Numbered from the stretch's first letter, positions 45,171 through 56,345 are shown. The stretch is 64,000 bases of DNA from Trichopria drosophilae (GCA_030407085.1 CM059585.1:110287501-110351500); one strand, 5' to 3'. Notes: generated by a model from the sequence alone, not told the origin. Numbers and translations: made by a program.

Positions 45171-45178
45171 GGCATCTC
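45171..45178. repeat. hAT target-site duplication, left (GGCATCTC)
   Basis: Identical to 53419-53426; 8 bp is the hallmark length for hAT insertions. Confidence 0.85.
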
Positions 45179-45190
45179 CAGGGGGAGTTA

Positions 45191-45194
45191 ACTG
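45191..45194. repeat. Gypsy target-site duplication, left (ACTG)
   Basis: Matches ACTG at 52613-52616. The inverse hAT arm near 53405 shows the uninterrupted AACTGAATAGG, proving the original site. Confidence 0.85.
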
Positions 45195-45688
45195 TGTGGA
45201 AATCTGGCATGATGGATTAACAACGTAGAAATCTTCGTTGGCATCAATATAAGGCATACACGACGAGAAACGGTCCCAATTAACAAAAGACTCGTGTCAG
45301 CAACTAATTCTTGGAATTAGTACATTACTCAATCAGTAAGAAAACACTCATGCACGGATTCTTCACAGTTTGTTTATTACTATTAACGATCACAATCTAC
45401 GTCGCAATTCGCACACAATGTGCGTCACAATTCAGAAGGACGAGAATCGCGAACCGTACAATAATTGTCAATCGGCAAAAACCACATGGTCGAAGTGTGC
45501 CACACAGGAAGCGTAATTGCGCGAGGGGAATACAACCGATCCGTGTCGTACAAAGGCGAACAAGAGTCTGATGCGAGGCGCGAGCCGCGAAATAGATAAG
45601 GGACGAGATACGACGCTAATCAAAATCCGATCTAGGTTGCAAGACCTGCTTGCGTGCGCGTATAATAGGGAGCGCTTGATCCGCCACA
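45195..45688 (-). repeat. Gypsy 3' LTR
   Basis: In element sense starts TGTGGCGGATC and ends GATTTCCACA (TG...CA). About 98% identical to the 5' LTR at 52120-52612, indicating a fairly young insertion. Confidence 0.9.
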
Positions 45689-45702
45689 GTCACTCCCCTC
45701 CC
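45689..45702 (-). promoter_or_regulatory. Polypurine tract of the gypsy element
   Basis: On the minus strand GGGAGGGGAGTGAC lies directly before the 3' LTR start TGTGG. This is the plus-strand DNA priming site of LTR elements. Confidence 0.8.
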
Positions 45703-45715
45703 AGAGACATTCGGA

Positions 45716-47845
45716 TTAAAAGAATGTAGCGAAAAGGAAACTTTGTGTTTTTTGGGTTTGAGTTGACTGCGATGAGCTTGGTACCATTTGGGTCGGTTGC
45801 AGTTGACTAAGTTGTTGTTGGTTGGAGAATAGTTTTTCGTCCTCTCGAGACATCAGGGCGGGCTTCAGACAGTCGATGGAGACTGATTTTTCTTCGCCAT
45901 TGACATCGATGATAAAGACTTTATCATTTATTCTTTTAACTACTCGATGTGGACCAGAATAGGGCAGCTCCAAGGAGCGGCGGACCCGAGCAATTCTTCT
46001 AAAAACAAATAAGCAATTCTGTAAGCCTTTATGTACGAATTGTTTGACTTTGGAATGATGGGAAGTTGGGATAGGTCTCAAGGCTGAAAAATGTCGCCTA
46101 AGTTGGGATAGAAAGGCATGAGGTTCAGGAGAATAGTCTTTATTGACAAAAAATTCTCCTGGGATTCTGAGCGTTGTGCCAAAAAGCATTTCAGCCGGTG
46201 AGGCTCCCAAGTCTTCCTTCAAAGCTACCCGAAGTCCTAGTAAAACGGTTGGCAGCAATTTGGTCCACGGAATTTCGGGGTTGCACATCAAGGCTGCCTT
46301 CAGTGTACGGTGCATCCTTTCCACCATTCCGTTTGATTGTGGGTGATACGGATTTGTCCTGATTTTATCAGCACCCAACATTTTGGTAAGTGACGTAAAT
46401 AAGTCTGACTCAAATTGCTTGCCTCTGTCCGATATGATGGTTAGTGGAGTACCGAATAGACTGATCCAATGTGTGTAAAGAGCGTCAGCAACAGTGTCTG
46501 CGTGCATGTCCTTTATTGGTACGGTATGTGGCCACCTAGAGAACCGATCAATTATCGTAAGACAATATCTAAAACTATCAACTAAAGGTAAGGTTATTAT
46601 GTCAACATGTATATAATTAAAACGACTGTCAGGCATGTCAATACAAGCGGGTGCTGTTCGTGTATGTCGATGGATCTTGGCTCTTTGGCAGGGTAAGCAT
46701 TCTCTTGACCAGCGAAGAGCGTCCCTGCTGATCCCAGGCCAAACAAACTTTTCTTTCAAAAGTTTAGACGTGATTCGTCCACTAGGATGTGATAGTCCAT
46801 GGATCACGTTGAAGGCTTGTCGACGAATCCAACCGCTCGCAATATCGCAATAGATTGATCTATTTTCAATCGCTATTTTTTGCAAGTTGAGCGATGAGTT
46901 CGATTGAAGCTGCTTAATTTCCTCGTCCTGAGCCTGAGCCAGTGAAATTGTTGCGGAATCTAGAACAGTAGGCATACTAATTGCACTAATTCGGGATAAC
47001 GTGTCAGCCACGACGTTATCTTCACCGTTAATATGAATAATTCGTGTATTAAACTGAGAAATATAATCCAGCTGACGTAACTGTCTCGGGGATGCTTTAT
47101 CAGCTGGCTGGGCAAATGCGTATATTCAAGGTTTATGATCCGTCTTGATGACAAATATTCTACCTTCCAATACATGCTTGAAATGTTTCACAGCAGCATA
47201 AATAGCCAGAAGCTCCCTGTCATAAGTACTATACCGTGTTTCTGCAGGGGAGAGCTTCCGAGAGAAGAATCCTAATGGTTTCCAAATATTATCCTCCAAT
47301 TGCTCTAATGAAGCTCCAATGGCTGAGTCTGAGGCATCGGTAGATAATGACAGCTTCCCATCTGGAGATAAGTACGTATTCCTAACTGCGATAATCATGC
47401 TGTCTTTGCATTTGTTGAACGCTGCTACAGCCTCTGTGATCCACTCAATTTTTCGCTTATCGCGTTTCTTGGAATTCTTCAGGAATTCACAGAGAGGCGC
47501 TTGGAAATGAGCAATTTGCGGTAAACAGCGACGGTAATAGTTGATCATTCCCAAGAATCTTCGTAAGTCCGCGACTGTAGTGGGTTGAGGAAAGTCCCGA
47601 ATGGCATCAATCTTGTATGTGGGCGGCTGAAAACCCTGTTGGTTAATAGAATAGCCAAGGTAAGTGACTTCTTCTCGACCAATTTGACATTTGGATAATT
47701 TAATGCTATGTCGGTTCTTCTGAAGTATTACAAAAACTTGTCGTAGATGTTCAATGTGCTGTTCATGACTATTCGACATCACCATTAGGTCATCTATGTA
47801 GCCAGCGACAAAATCGAGGTGTCGAAAAAGATTTACGAAAGAGTA
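45716..47845 (-). pseudogene. Gypsy pol: RT C-terminal part, RNase H and integrase
   Basis: Starts in RT at NLFRHLDFVAGYIDD (catalytic YIDD, codons at 47789-47800) and the YLGYSINQQGFQP and RRFLGMINYYRRC thumb motifs. RNase H follows (STDASDSAIGASL, LLAIYAAVKHFKHVLEGR). A TGA just after TDHKP (about 47127) interrupts it. Integrase, open from 47011 (ADTLSRI) to 45716, has an HHCC-like finger (H-x-HPSG...CLPCQRAK), D in VDIITLPL, D in ISDRGKQF, E in HPQSNGMVERMHR, and a C-terminal GPY/F-type module (LPYSGPHRVV). The integrase core looks intact; polymerase fingers and palm upstream of YIDD are missing. Confidence 0.9.
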
Positions 47846-48649
47846 TTCGAGGTAAAGAATACAGTACTAAGGACGCAACTACCACACATATCTCCGCTAA
47901 CCGTGCCGATAACTACCGGACGGGATCGTATTTTAATTTATTAACGTTATTATATTAATAATAGATTAAATATATTTCATTATAAATTTCGTCATTTACA
48001 ACAGATCAATATTTCGTTATCCCTTATTATAATTATATTATTACTTTTATTACTATTAATACCACACTAGTAATGTTTGTAACAATTTGTACCCTTTACT
48101 AGAAGAACGCATGTACTGCGCAACTCGTTACGTGTGTTCTCTCGTCTTGCCATAGCGCCACGCGCTACGGAGCGTAATCTGCCGTTGGAAATTAATTTAT
48201 TTGACATAGTAGATGTAAAATCGCCATTCTGGAAAAATATGTTTTTTGTAGGAAATTTCCCGAGGAATTCAATGGTGCAATAATAAAATTTGTATACTGT
48301 CGGCCTCGACCAGTAAATGGACTTTCTAATATTCAATTGTTTATAACAATCGCTTTTTAGCAACAATTTTAAAAACTACGCATATAGAAATAAAGACAAT
48401 TGCATTACCTTTAAAACGAGCCCCGGCTGAAGTCAATCGGATAAATAGAACCGGAGTTATGGCAATTTCAAACAGTGCAGAATTGGAGAGTATTACAAAT
48501 TTCAAACCGCCATATTTTCGAAAATATTGATTAAAAAAAAATCCAGAAACACGTGTCGACTTTTTTTGTATAAGGAACGCATAAAAAAATTTAGAAGCAA
48601 ATTAAAAATGGTACCCAATATGGAGTGTTCGATTTGTAAAAGAATGTCC

Positions 48650-49246
48650 CATATGATGGATTTCACGTCAGATGTCCAGACAAAAAAAAAATTTTCTCCA
48701 ATCGAGCCCCAATTTTTTTTATGAGTTGTCCTATAGGTTAGTAATTATTCAGGAAAATATTTTTTAATTTTATTAAAAATTGGAGGAGTGGGAGGGGGTG
48801 AAAGTTTTGAACTTTCTTATGTCACGCGCTACTTTGTGTATTTATTCCACTTAAACTAATAAATACAAAATTTGTTTCAGATATGATTTTGATAGGATTT
48901 TTCATGAACTTTCGATTGGTGTAGTCCATTTTGGATTTATTTTTTATTTTGACCAAAATTTTTGAAAATAAAAAATATAATTCAAGTTTTTTCGACTTTG
49001 GGCACGTTTTTTTTTTTTTATATATTTTTAACAGAAAGCTGAGGGTTTTTTCCTATAAAATACTTGAATTTCAAAACATCGTTTTTTTTTGTTTTCGAGA
49101 AATTGAATTATAAAGATTGCGCGTCACGGCAACTCGAAGCACCAATGCACCGCGCTGCTACGCTAACGACTTTGGATTATTGCCGACAGGTGGCTGAGAT
49201 CGTGGCATGTTTTCTCATACATGAAACATTATAATACAGAAATATG
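48650..49246. repeat. Left arm of ~600-bp hairpin
   Basis: Inverse of 49656-50251 with roughly 97% identity by eye (landmarks 'catgatgaaacgttataatacag'-type inner end and 'atatgatggatttcacgtca' outer end). Its transcript would fold into a long duplex RNA. Confidence 0.85.
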
Positions 49247-49655
49247 TAGATTGAATTTTGAGTCCTCCAGAGTTATTAAGTGCAAACTTTCACGTTGTAC
49301 AAATTTTTGAACCTTCTGGAAGTTCAGGATATTTCTCTCGTAAACTCTCAGAAACACTAATCAAACCTGTTATTTTAATAGTTTTTTTTTTGTGGGTTGA
49401 TCCACCTGCTTCTCCACACGTTTCTTGCCTTAACATTCATTTTTTAATAAAACAAAAATAAATGAAAAAATTAAACCCAAGAAAAAAAAGAAGATATATC
49501 TAAAACAAAAAATATCTTGCGAATGTCAATAAAAGTGCAGTTACTTACAATTATCTTTTCAGATCAAATAAATGGATAATTACAGTTTAACGCGTGATAA
49601 AAGACACAGTGCAATATGAGTGATAAAGGGATTTAGTAAATATCATATTTCCTAC

Positions 49656-50251
49656 CATATTTCTGTATTATAACGTTTCATGTATGAGAAAACATGCCAC
49701 GAGTTCAGCCACCTGTCGGCAATAATCCAAAGTCGTTAGCGTAGCAGCGCGGTGCATTGGTGCTTCGAGTTGCCGTGACGCGCAATCTTTATAATTCAAT
49801 TTCTCGAAAACAAAAAAAAACGATGTTTTGAAATTCAAGTATTTTATAGGAAAAACCCTCAGCTTTCTGTTAAAAATATATAAAAAAAAAAAAAAGTGCC
49901 CAAAGTCGAAAAAACTTGAATTATATTTTTGATTTTCAAAAATTTTGGTCAAAATAAAAAATAAATTCAAAATGGACTACACCAATCGAAAGTTCATGAA
50001 AAATCCTATCAAAATCATATCTGAAATAAATTTTGTATTTATTTGTTTAAGTGGAATAAATACACAAAGTAGCGCGTGACATAAAAAAGTTCAAAACTTT
50101 CACCCCCTCCCACTCCTCCAATTTTTAATAAAATTAAAAAATATTTTCCTGAATAATTACTAACCTATAGTACAACTCATAAAAAAAATTGGGGCTGGAT
50201 TGGAGAAAATTTTTTTTTTGTCTGGACATTTGACGTGAAATCCATCATATG
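49656..50251. repeat. Right arm of ~600-bp hairpin
   Basis: Inverse partner of 48650-49246. Its outer end fuses in frame to the gypsy protease reading frame, which therefore ends in unrelated residues before a stop at 50160. Confidence 0.85.
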
Positions 50252-50726
50252 CAGGATCCAGAGAGGATAAGTATGGTTCGAACTGATCCATGACCGAAAC
50301 ACCATACAAGGTTGTTTTGTGTGTGATTCCTCCGCATCTAAGGGATGTAAGAGAATCGATCAGCATACGTGATTTAAGGTCAATCAAAAGATTAAAATGA
50401 ACTAAAAAATCTGCGCCAATTATGGCTGATTGTACATCTGCCACAACAAAGGGCCAGTTGAAGGCTCGACGAAGACCTAAATTGAGATTAAGCACTTTTT
50501 GGCCATAAGTTTTAATAACTGAATTATTGGCTGCAAGAAGTTGAAGGTCGTTCGTAATTATGTTACCTTTAATCCAAACTCGAGGGATCAGGGAAATGAT
50601 CGACCCGGAGTCAACAAGAAACTTCTTATTGGTTACTCTATCAAAAACGTGAAGTCGAAGCTCCTGGATTGAATTTCTCAGGTTGCTTGAATACGTGCTG
50701 CCGTCTCCAACCTGACAAGTCGACAA
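50252..50726 (-). pseudogene. Gypsy aspartic protease
   Basis: VFDRVTNKKFLVDSGSIISLIP carries the D-S-G catalytic motif of retropepsins, followed by a flap-like region and IIGADFLVHFNLLIDL, the conserved ILG/IIGADFL motif before the C-terminal helix. The preceding gag stop at 50732 lies in another frame. Downstream sequence passes into the foreign insert at 50251. Confidence 0.85.
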
Positions 50727-50731
50727 CTGAT

Positions 50732-51715
50732 CTAGTTTTTTGGCAGTATATCACCAGATGGTTTGTAGCTGCATGGTAAAACAAAACGATAGGCCCGTTC
50801 ACCAAACTTCCTGTGAAAATGGCAGAGTCCTATAGTACCGGCAGATGGTGATGGTGAAATTGCACGCGGGCGAGAGCGCGAGCGTTGTCTTCCTCTGTAC
50901 ACTGAAGAAGGACGGGCATTGTCCTGCTGTTCCTTCATAAAACCCAGAAAATCTCTATTCAGAGTGATGAGAGTCGATAAGGCAGATTTGATGTCCGCCA
51001 AGTCCCTTGCAGTGTTGTCAGAGTTGTCAAAGGAGACGCTTCTTTTGGGAGATGCTTTTCGCATGGGGCTTGTAGACATGACATACGAGCCATTACCCGT
51101 CTCCATCAGCTGATCTGCGGCAGTGGCGAGCTCATCCAGATTCGTAGCTCTAAAAATTTTAAGTAAACGTTGTGTATTTGGTGGTAACAAAGCTAGCCAT
51201 TTAACGCGCAAAATATCTTCAGAAGCTGCTGTGGGTGCCAGCATGCGCATCTGTCTCAAAAGTTGAGATGGCTTTTTATCTCCTAATTTTAGTTCATTCA
51301 AAAATTTTTAAAGATTTCGATCAGCGGAATCTGTGAATCTTTTTAAAATCTGTTCTTTCAAATATACATATTTATTTTGTGGGGGTGGAGTTCTTATAAT
51401 ATCTGCCACTTCTTGAAGAGAGTCAGGATCTAATGCACTTACTACTTAATGGTATTTAGAATCATCATTACGAATTTTATTTGTTTTGAAAACAGATTCT
51501 ATTTGAAAAAACCATAAATCTGTATTGGTTTTCCAAAACGGAGGAACTCGGCAGGATTGAATTTCGAGCACGTCGTTCGAATTTTGCGACATGTCCGTTT
51601 GCAAATGCAATAAATCCGACACTGTATTTTCTGATGGATGCGAAATATTTGTCTCTGCACTATTTGCGTTGGCTTGTGTGCCATTTAAGCGTTGTGGAGA
51701 TCGTATTAAACTCAT
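50732..51715 (-). pseudogene. Gypsy gag with CsRn1-type Cys/His motif, two stops
   Basis: Starts MSLIRSPQRLNG at 51715; VPPFWKTNTDLWFFQIES is the N-terminal capsid motif of CsRn1-group gags. In-frame TAAs occur after KYH (about 51446) and after DRNL (about 51310). The second block has LKLGDKKPSQLLRQMRML and LPPNTQRLLKIF, also typical. Near the end, CHFHRKFGERAYRFVLPC resembles the unusual CHCC motif of this group with one of its cysteines replaced (Phe in AYRF). The protein would package element RNA; as it stands it is dead. Confidence 0.8.
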
Positions 51716-52105
51716 TGTGAGAAGTCAAATAAATCCAAGATTTCGGAATAAATATTCGCGAGAAAACTTCTTGTCAAAAATTATAAAAATGCGCAAAAAA
51801 AAATTCGTATTGTAATAAAATGAGGAAAATCATTTATTAATGTAGCATCTCATTAATTAAATTAGCAACGTGCTCAACACGTGGCGATTGCGTTAACGGT
51901 TGTTTGCAAAATGGCTGTCGCACGTTTTCCTGCTTTTCGCAATAAAAGAGAAAATGGCTACGACCTTGAATTTCGGCGTAAAGCGTATGCTGAAAACTCG
52001 AGCGCCTTGTAGAAATGGTTGAATTTCCTCAGCATTACTTTAACTTGATGTTTGAGGTCGCCAATTCACTTCACAAAGAAAAACTTTCACAAATTCTCGT
52101 TCCTA

Positions 52106-52118
52106 GTCGGGGTCACCA
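52106..52118 (-). promoter_or_regulatory. Primer binding site, tRNA-Trp type
   Basis: The plus strand here, GTCGGGGTCACCA, equals the 3' end of metazoan tRNA-Trp (as remembered) including CCA. On the element's sense strand TGGTGACCCCGAC lies one base after the 5' LTR. A tRNA-Trp primer is characteristic of CsRn1-group gypsy elements. Confidence 0.75.
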
Positions 52119-52119
52119 A

Positions 52120-52612
52120 TGTGGAAATCTGGCATGATGGATTAACAACGTAGAAATCTTCGTTGGCATCAATATAAGGCATACACGACGAGAAACGGTC
52201 CCAATTAACAAAAGACTCGTGTCAGCAACTAATTCTTGGATTTAGTACATGCCTCAATCAGTAAGAAAACACTCATGCACGGATTCTTCACAGTTTGTTT
52301 ATTACTATTAACGATCACAATCGACGTCGCAATTCGCACACAATGTGCGTCACAATTCAGAAGGACGAGAATCGCGACCGTACAATAATTGTCAATCGGC
52401 AAAAACCACATGGTCGAAGTGTGCCACACAGGAAGCGTAATTGCGCGAGCGGAATACAAGCGATCCGTGTCGTACAAAGGCGAACAAGAGTCTGATGCGA
52501 GGCGCGAACCGCGAAATAGATAAGGGACGAGATACGACGCTAATCAAAATCCGATCTAGGTTGCAAGACCTGCTTGCGTGCGCGTCTAATAGGGGGCGCT
52601 TGATCCGCCACA
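52120..52612 (-). repeat. Gypsy 5' LTR
   Basis: 493 bp; differs from the 3' LTR at about ten positions by eye. It ends TTCCACA next to the primer site in element sense. Confidence 0.9.
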
Positions 52613-52616
52613 ACTG

Positions 52617-53418
52617 AATAGGAAAAAAAGGTTCCCGTTACAATGTAGTTTCAAAGGTTCCAAGTTACGTAGATGTCGCTGCGTTGATGAAAGGAGAGCG
52701 CGGCCTTGTTAATTTACATTTTAAAATTGCCGCAGGATAGACCAGTATGGAATTGGTGCTTATGCAGACCAAAACAACACACATTTACGATACCCATATA
52801 TGAACAGAATATGCATTTGAAAATATTCAGTTTATTACTTAATTGTTTTGTGTACTAAGAAACCTAAAGATTCAAGTATGAAACAAATTTTTTGATGTAT
52901 TAACATTTAATAGGAATATTTATTTAGGCAATGGGACTAAAAGATGCATGTGTAACGAACCAGAAATCGTTAATCACGGCTATGTGATAACTTGTTTTTG
53001 AATGAGTAATTGGTGGTTTTCTATTCGGTCAAGTCATTTCTCATGGCAGAAACTAGCATATTATGTATCAAGGGGGAGGAGGAACTCCTCAAGTTGGGAG
53101 AGGATTCCTCAAATTGTTTTAAGTCTCCGTCTCCGAGTTGCGAAGAATATTTTACGTAATGAAGGTACAAACGTGAAGCAGAATGAAGAATGAAGTATTT
53201 TATGCACATAATTCGCAAAATTGACAATCAATTAATTGAAATTAACCGGTTTACGTTAAGATATTGCCATCCAATGTAACACTACTGATAACTGCCAAAA
53301 TATTAATAGACAAGGCCGCGCTTTCCATTTATCAACGCAGCGACACCTATCTAACTCAAATCCTCTGAAACTACACTCTAAGGGGAACCTCTTTTCCCTA
53401 TTCAGTTGACTCCCCCTG
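52617..53418. mobile_element. hAT-type element, remaining body and right TIR
   Basis: 52617-52725 and 53300-53418 are inverse copies sharing 'gtgtcgctgcgttgat' and 'gcgcggccttgt' type blocks. The middle (about 52730-53290) is non-coding; a minus-strand frame 53021-53227 has no motif. Confidence 0.8.
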
Positions 53419-53426
53419 GGCATCTC
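53419..53426. repeat. hAT target-site duplication, right (GGCATCTC)
   Basis: Identical to 45171-45178 across 8.2 kb of nested elements. Confidence 0.85.
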
Positions 53427-53489
53427 ATTGATTTAATATTTGGTCACTGATTCCGTGCTCAGTACATACGTTACATGTATGCAAATAAA

Positions 53490-54000
53490 AGTATTATTAT
53501 ATTATCATTTAATCTATAAGTAGTAGAAATGGCATATGTGAATTAATCATTCAAAAATGTACTTTTTTTTACAACGTTTAAATTATTTTTTAGATGGTTC
53601 TGCAATTTGAAAACGTATGCCGATCATTATATTAAGCTTAAATATTATAAACTTTATGATACATTTTCTTTCGAGTACGAATTAATTGTTCCATGTTATT
53701 ACAAAAAAATTTTTAGTTTCAAAAATCACCACAAGCACATGTGCACGCTGAAATCGTATGCAAAGTTACTTTTCGTGATTTTCATAGCATACAGAAGATT
53801 GTGAAATGGCATACACGATGCCATTGTTCGAAATGCACATTTTTTTTTGCAGGATGACGATTCGGCGGATGATGTTATAGATGTTGATGAATATTTTGAA
53901 GAGGACAGCGACGAGAATAATGATGCTGAAGAAATTTTTAAATTTATTGTTTAGTTTATTATATAATTTCTTTGTTTCGTTTAGTTCTTGATTTTTTATT
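53490..54000 (+). repeat. Degenerate 'GGCATACACGAATTAATCGTTC' repeat family, block 1
   Basis: Variants of GGCATACACGAA-x4-ATCGTTCAAAAATG and TATGCAAATTGTC recur here, at 56040-56345 and at 58345-58800. Blocks 1 and 3 are colinear over about 250 bp ('caccacaagcacatgtgcacgctgaaatcg', 'gccattgttcgaaatgc'). An unclassified, intron-like or satellite-like family. Confidence 0.6.
53853..53954 (+). CDS. Acidic terminal exon remnant
   Basis: A long pyrimidine tract and GCAG acceptor end at 53852. 33 codons follow, DDDSADDVIDVDEYFEEDSD then ENNDAEEIFKFIV, and stop TAG. The composition is like the acid-rich final exon of the DDE transposase at 32150-32194 and of many transposase C-termini. The preceding ~250 bp is repeated at 58.4-58.6 kb, where the exon is lost after the same acceptor. 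No upstream exon found, so the parent gene is unknown. Confidence 0.4.
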   Translation, partial: DDDSADDVIDVDEYFEEDSDENNDAEEIFKFIV

Positions 54001-56040
54001 TTTAGTTTTGATCTTTCAATGAAATTTACATATTAAAATGTTCGTTTATTTTTGGGTTATCATATACCTTTTGCATTGAACCATATCTAGTAGATTCATA
54101 TCGCAAATAAAAAAATTACACATCCTAATTCCTCATTACACATCATTCATCATTTCACATAAGCAATGTCTTATAATCATTTAGATCAATATCACATGAA
54201 AACATTATATTATATCGAAAGTGTAATATATTTTTGCAATTTTGTAATTGTATAAAATCTTGTTCATTCTGAATATGTATGCAAGTTGTCAAATCATTGT
54301 TATGCTTATGTGTAATATTATCAAGGGAAGGTAAAAAGGAGTTCTTAAAAAATCTATATAAATTAAATTTGTTCTGGATGCATGAAATAATAATAATTTG
54401 TTGTTATGTATCAAATTCAAATATAAATTTATTGTATAATAGGATATCCCTTATAATTCCTTTCAAAAATATTAATTTAAAGAAATGGTTCGAGTTCCTG
54501 AACTGTATAATATAATTTATAATAAAGTAAACCACATATGATAGAATAAAACAGTATTAATTCGTATTTTTTATAAATAGAAATATAAATAACTATAACA
54601 TCATATTCAAGATAGCAACTAATGCACTTCAACTCGATAACTCACTTTCTTCTAAAAACATGATTAATATAACCGAAATTCCATCAACTTCAACTTAAAC
54701 GTAACTTATTGCTATAAAACGTTTTTCACAAAGATATAATATATTGTTCACATTTCGAATCGTCAATTATTAATTCAGAAATATAATTACGTTATTTCAA
54801 AATTTATAACAATTATCAATTATTTCAAAATTTATAACATTTATGATGCATCTTTTATAGAGCGGAAAGAGAAGAAATTAGGGACTTAACTTCGCGACGA
54901 TACTTTTAACACGTGGTAGAACTGGCAAAATGGTAGCACCAAACGTCGTTGATTAGGCAGCATCATTTGGACCTCTGAATACATGACGAGTGATGATAAT
55001 TAGATTTATTGGCAAATCCACTCTTCCCAGTATATCTTCCACGAATAATGGGCAATATGTCGTCACGGGACTGCTTGGTAATACATGTGACTTCGTGTTT
55101 CACGAAGTCAGTCAAAATACATCGCCTTGTAATTAATTAATCGCCATCAGCTGGGCTACGTAGATCACGCAAAATGACGTCACCTCGTGGCTTTGGCGTC
55201 CCTTCCGAACTGCATGGAACTCCCGTTGTCCTTTAATTTTTGTTTTATCTTCTCAATATTTACGCGAAATCAAGACTATGCCGCGTTAGAAAATACTGTA
55301 GCACCAAGGCTATTACTTTTATTGACGAGAATGTAAATCCCGAAAGTCAAGAACGGACAAACGTAGTGAGCAACACGTTTTGGGCTTCGACTTTCGAGCG
55401 TTCCAAAAGCGACTGACTCTCCTCTCTCCTTTTTCCACCATTCTCTAGCGTCGTACAGCGCGCACCTGATTGGTCCGCGCAGATTCGTCCATAAGTCCTC
55501 TTCTCTTTTCTTAATGCTATTATAAATCGCGAGATTTCTTCCACACCAACGTCTTCGTTGTTATCGTACTTTAAACAGATCCAAATCACTAATGGTAACC
55601 GATTCCGTGAAGGTAACATTTTAATTATGAACATACTTTTCTTTGCACATTTCACTTTTAGAAATTCCAAAAATTTCTCTCTTTCCGTCTGTACATAACT
55701 CTTTCCACTCTCTATTATTAAAATGAAATCAGTATCATTAACTACATCACTACCTTATTGACATAAGACTAACGAAACAAATAACATACTAGATTACTAC
55801 GTATCCTACATTACCGACTGATGGTTTACAATTATACCAACCTAACTTCAGGATACAGCAGATCATACCTTTATCGATGCCAGATCAATACGTCATATTA
55901 CATATGTTTAACACAAAAGTTCTGAATAAGTATGTTACATACGCAATGCGATTGCTAGATCTTAACGCTACGTGACAAGAACATTTATGTTTTTAAAGAT
56001 TATAGTAACTAATTCTGAGCGCACTACATATGTTACAAGT
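54001..56040. other. About 2 kb without confident features
   Basis: AT-rich. A minus-strand frame at 55347-55670 (107 codons) lies in a GC-balanced stretch containing GACCAATCAGG (CCAAT box on the minus strand) and a TATAAT-like box; it may be a promoter region rather than a gene. A small tandem of 'ttatttcaaaatttataac' lies at 54792-54838. Confidence 0.35.
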
Positions 56041-56345
56041 ATGCAAATAAAAGTAGTGTCATATTATCATGTAATGTACTAGTAGTAAGTATGGCATACC
56101 CGAACTGGTATTTCAAAAGCATAATTTTTTTTTACAATTTTGTTATTGTTGTATAAAGTCTGGTGCATGCTTAATACGTATGCAAATTGTCAAATTTGCA
56201 TTGTTATTTAATCATACATTTCAAGAGAAAGTAAGTGGCATACATGAATCGATTGTTCAGAAATGGTTAACTTTTTTATAATTTCATTGTGCGTATGCCA
56301 ATAACTTAAACATTTTCAAAATGTATGCAATTCTTTCTCTTACAT
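56040..56345 (+). repeat. 'GGCATACACGAA' repeat family, block 2
   Basis: Contains 'tatggcatacccgaactgg' and 'gtggcatacatgaatcgattgttcagaaatgg', and 'atgcaaataaaagtagtgtcatattatcat' colinear with 53480-53540. Confidence 0.55.

Larger units (their letters stand above)
47846..50251. mobile_element. 2.4-kb insert replacing part of gypsy RT, with long hairpin
   Basis: Gypsy coding sequence stops near 50252 after the protease and resumes only at the RT YIDD region near 47845; about 600-700 bp of RT is gone. The insert contains two near-identical inverted arms, 48650-49246 and 49656-50251, around a 409-bp spacer, plus about 800 bp of unassigned DNA on the left (47846-48649). No TIR-type ends or target duplication were established, so it may be a foldback element or an inverted duplication formed during repair. 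Confidence 0.6.
45195..52612 (-). mobile_element. Ty3/gypsy LTR retrotransposon, CsRn1-type, defective
   Basis: Complete outer structure on the minus strand: 5' LTR (52120-52612), tRNA-Trp-type primer site (52106-52118), gag, protease, reverse transcriptase/RNase H, integrase, polypurine tract (45689-45702), 3' LTR (45195-45688) and a 4-bp ACTG target duplication. Domain order PR-RT-RH-IN is that of Ty3/gypsy; no env frame. A tRNA-Trp primer and the Cys/His gag motif point to the CsRn1/Kabuki group. The fingers and palm of RT are lost to a 2.4-kb replacement (about 47846-50251), and gag, RH and others carry stops. Confidence 0.9.
45179..53418. mobile_element. Non-autonomous hAT-type element, split by a gypsy retrotransposon
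   Basis: Left terminus CAGGGGGAGTTAACTG (45179-45194); the rest resumes at 52613 and ends at 53418. The right inverse terminus begins CAGGGGGAGTCAACTGAATAGG and pairs with the left arm (45179-45194 plus 52617-52725) over more than 110 bp. CAGGG ends plus the identical 8-bp flank GGCATCTC fit hAT. Without the gypsy it is about 815 bp with no transposase, so it is a MITE-like derivative. Confidence 0.85.

Noticed and set aside
49668..49970. Frame of 100 codons rich in Phe, mirrored at 48931-49113
   Set aside because: It is one arm of the long hairpin; low-complexity AT-rich codons and no recognisable domain.
55347..55670. 107-codon minus-strand frame as a host gene
   Set aside because: No motif, and the plus-strand flanks show no splice or poly(A) support; kept only as a possible promoter-like region.
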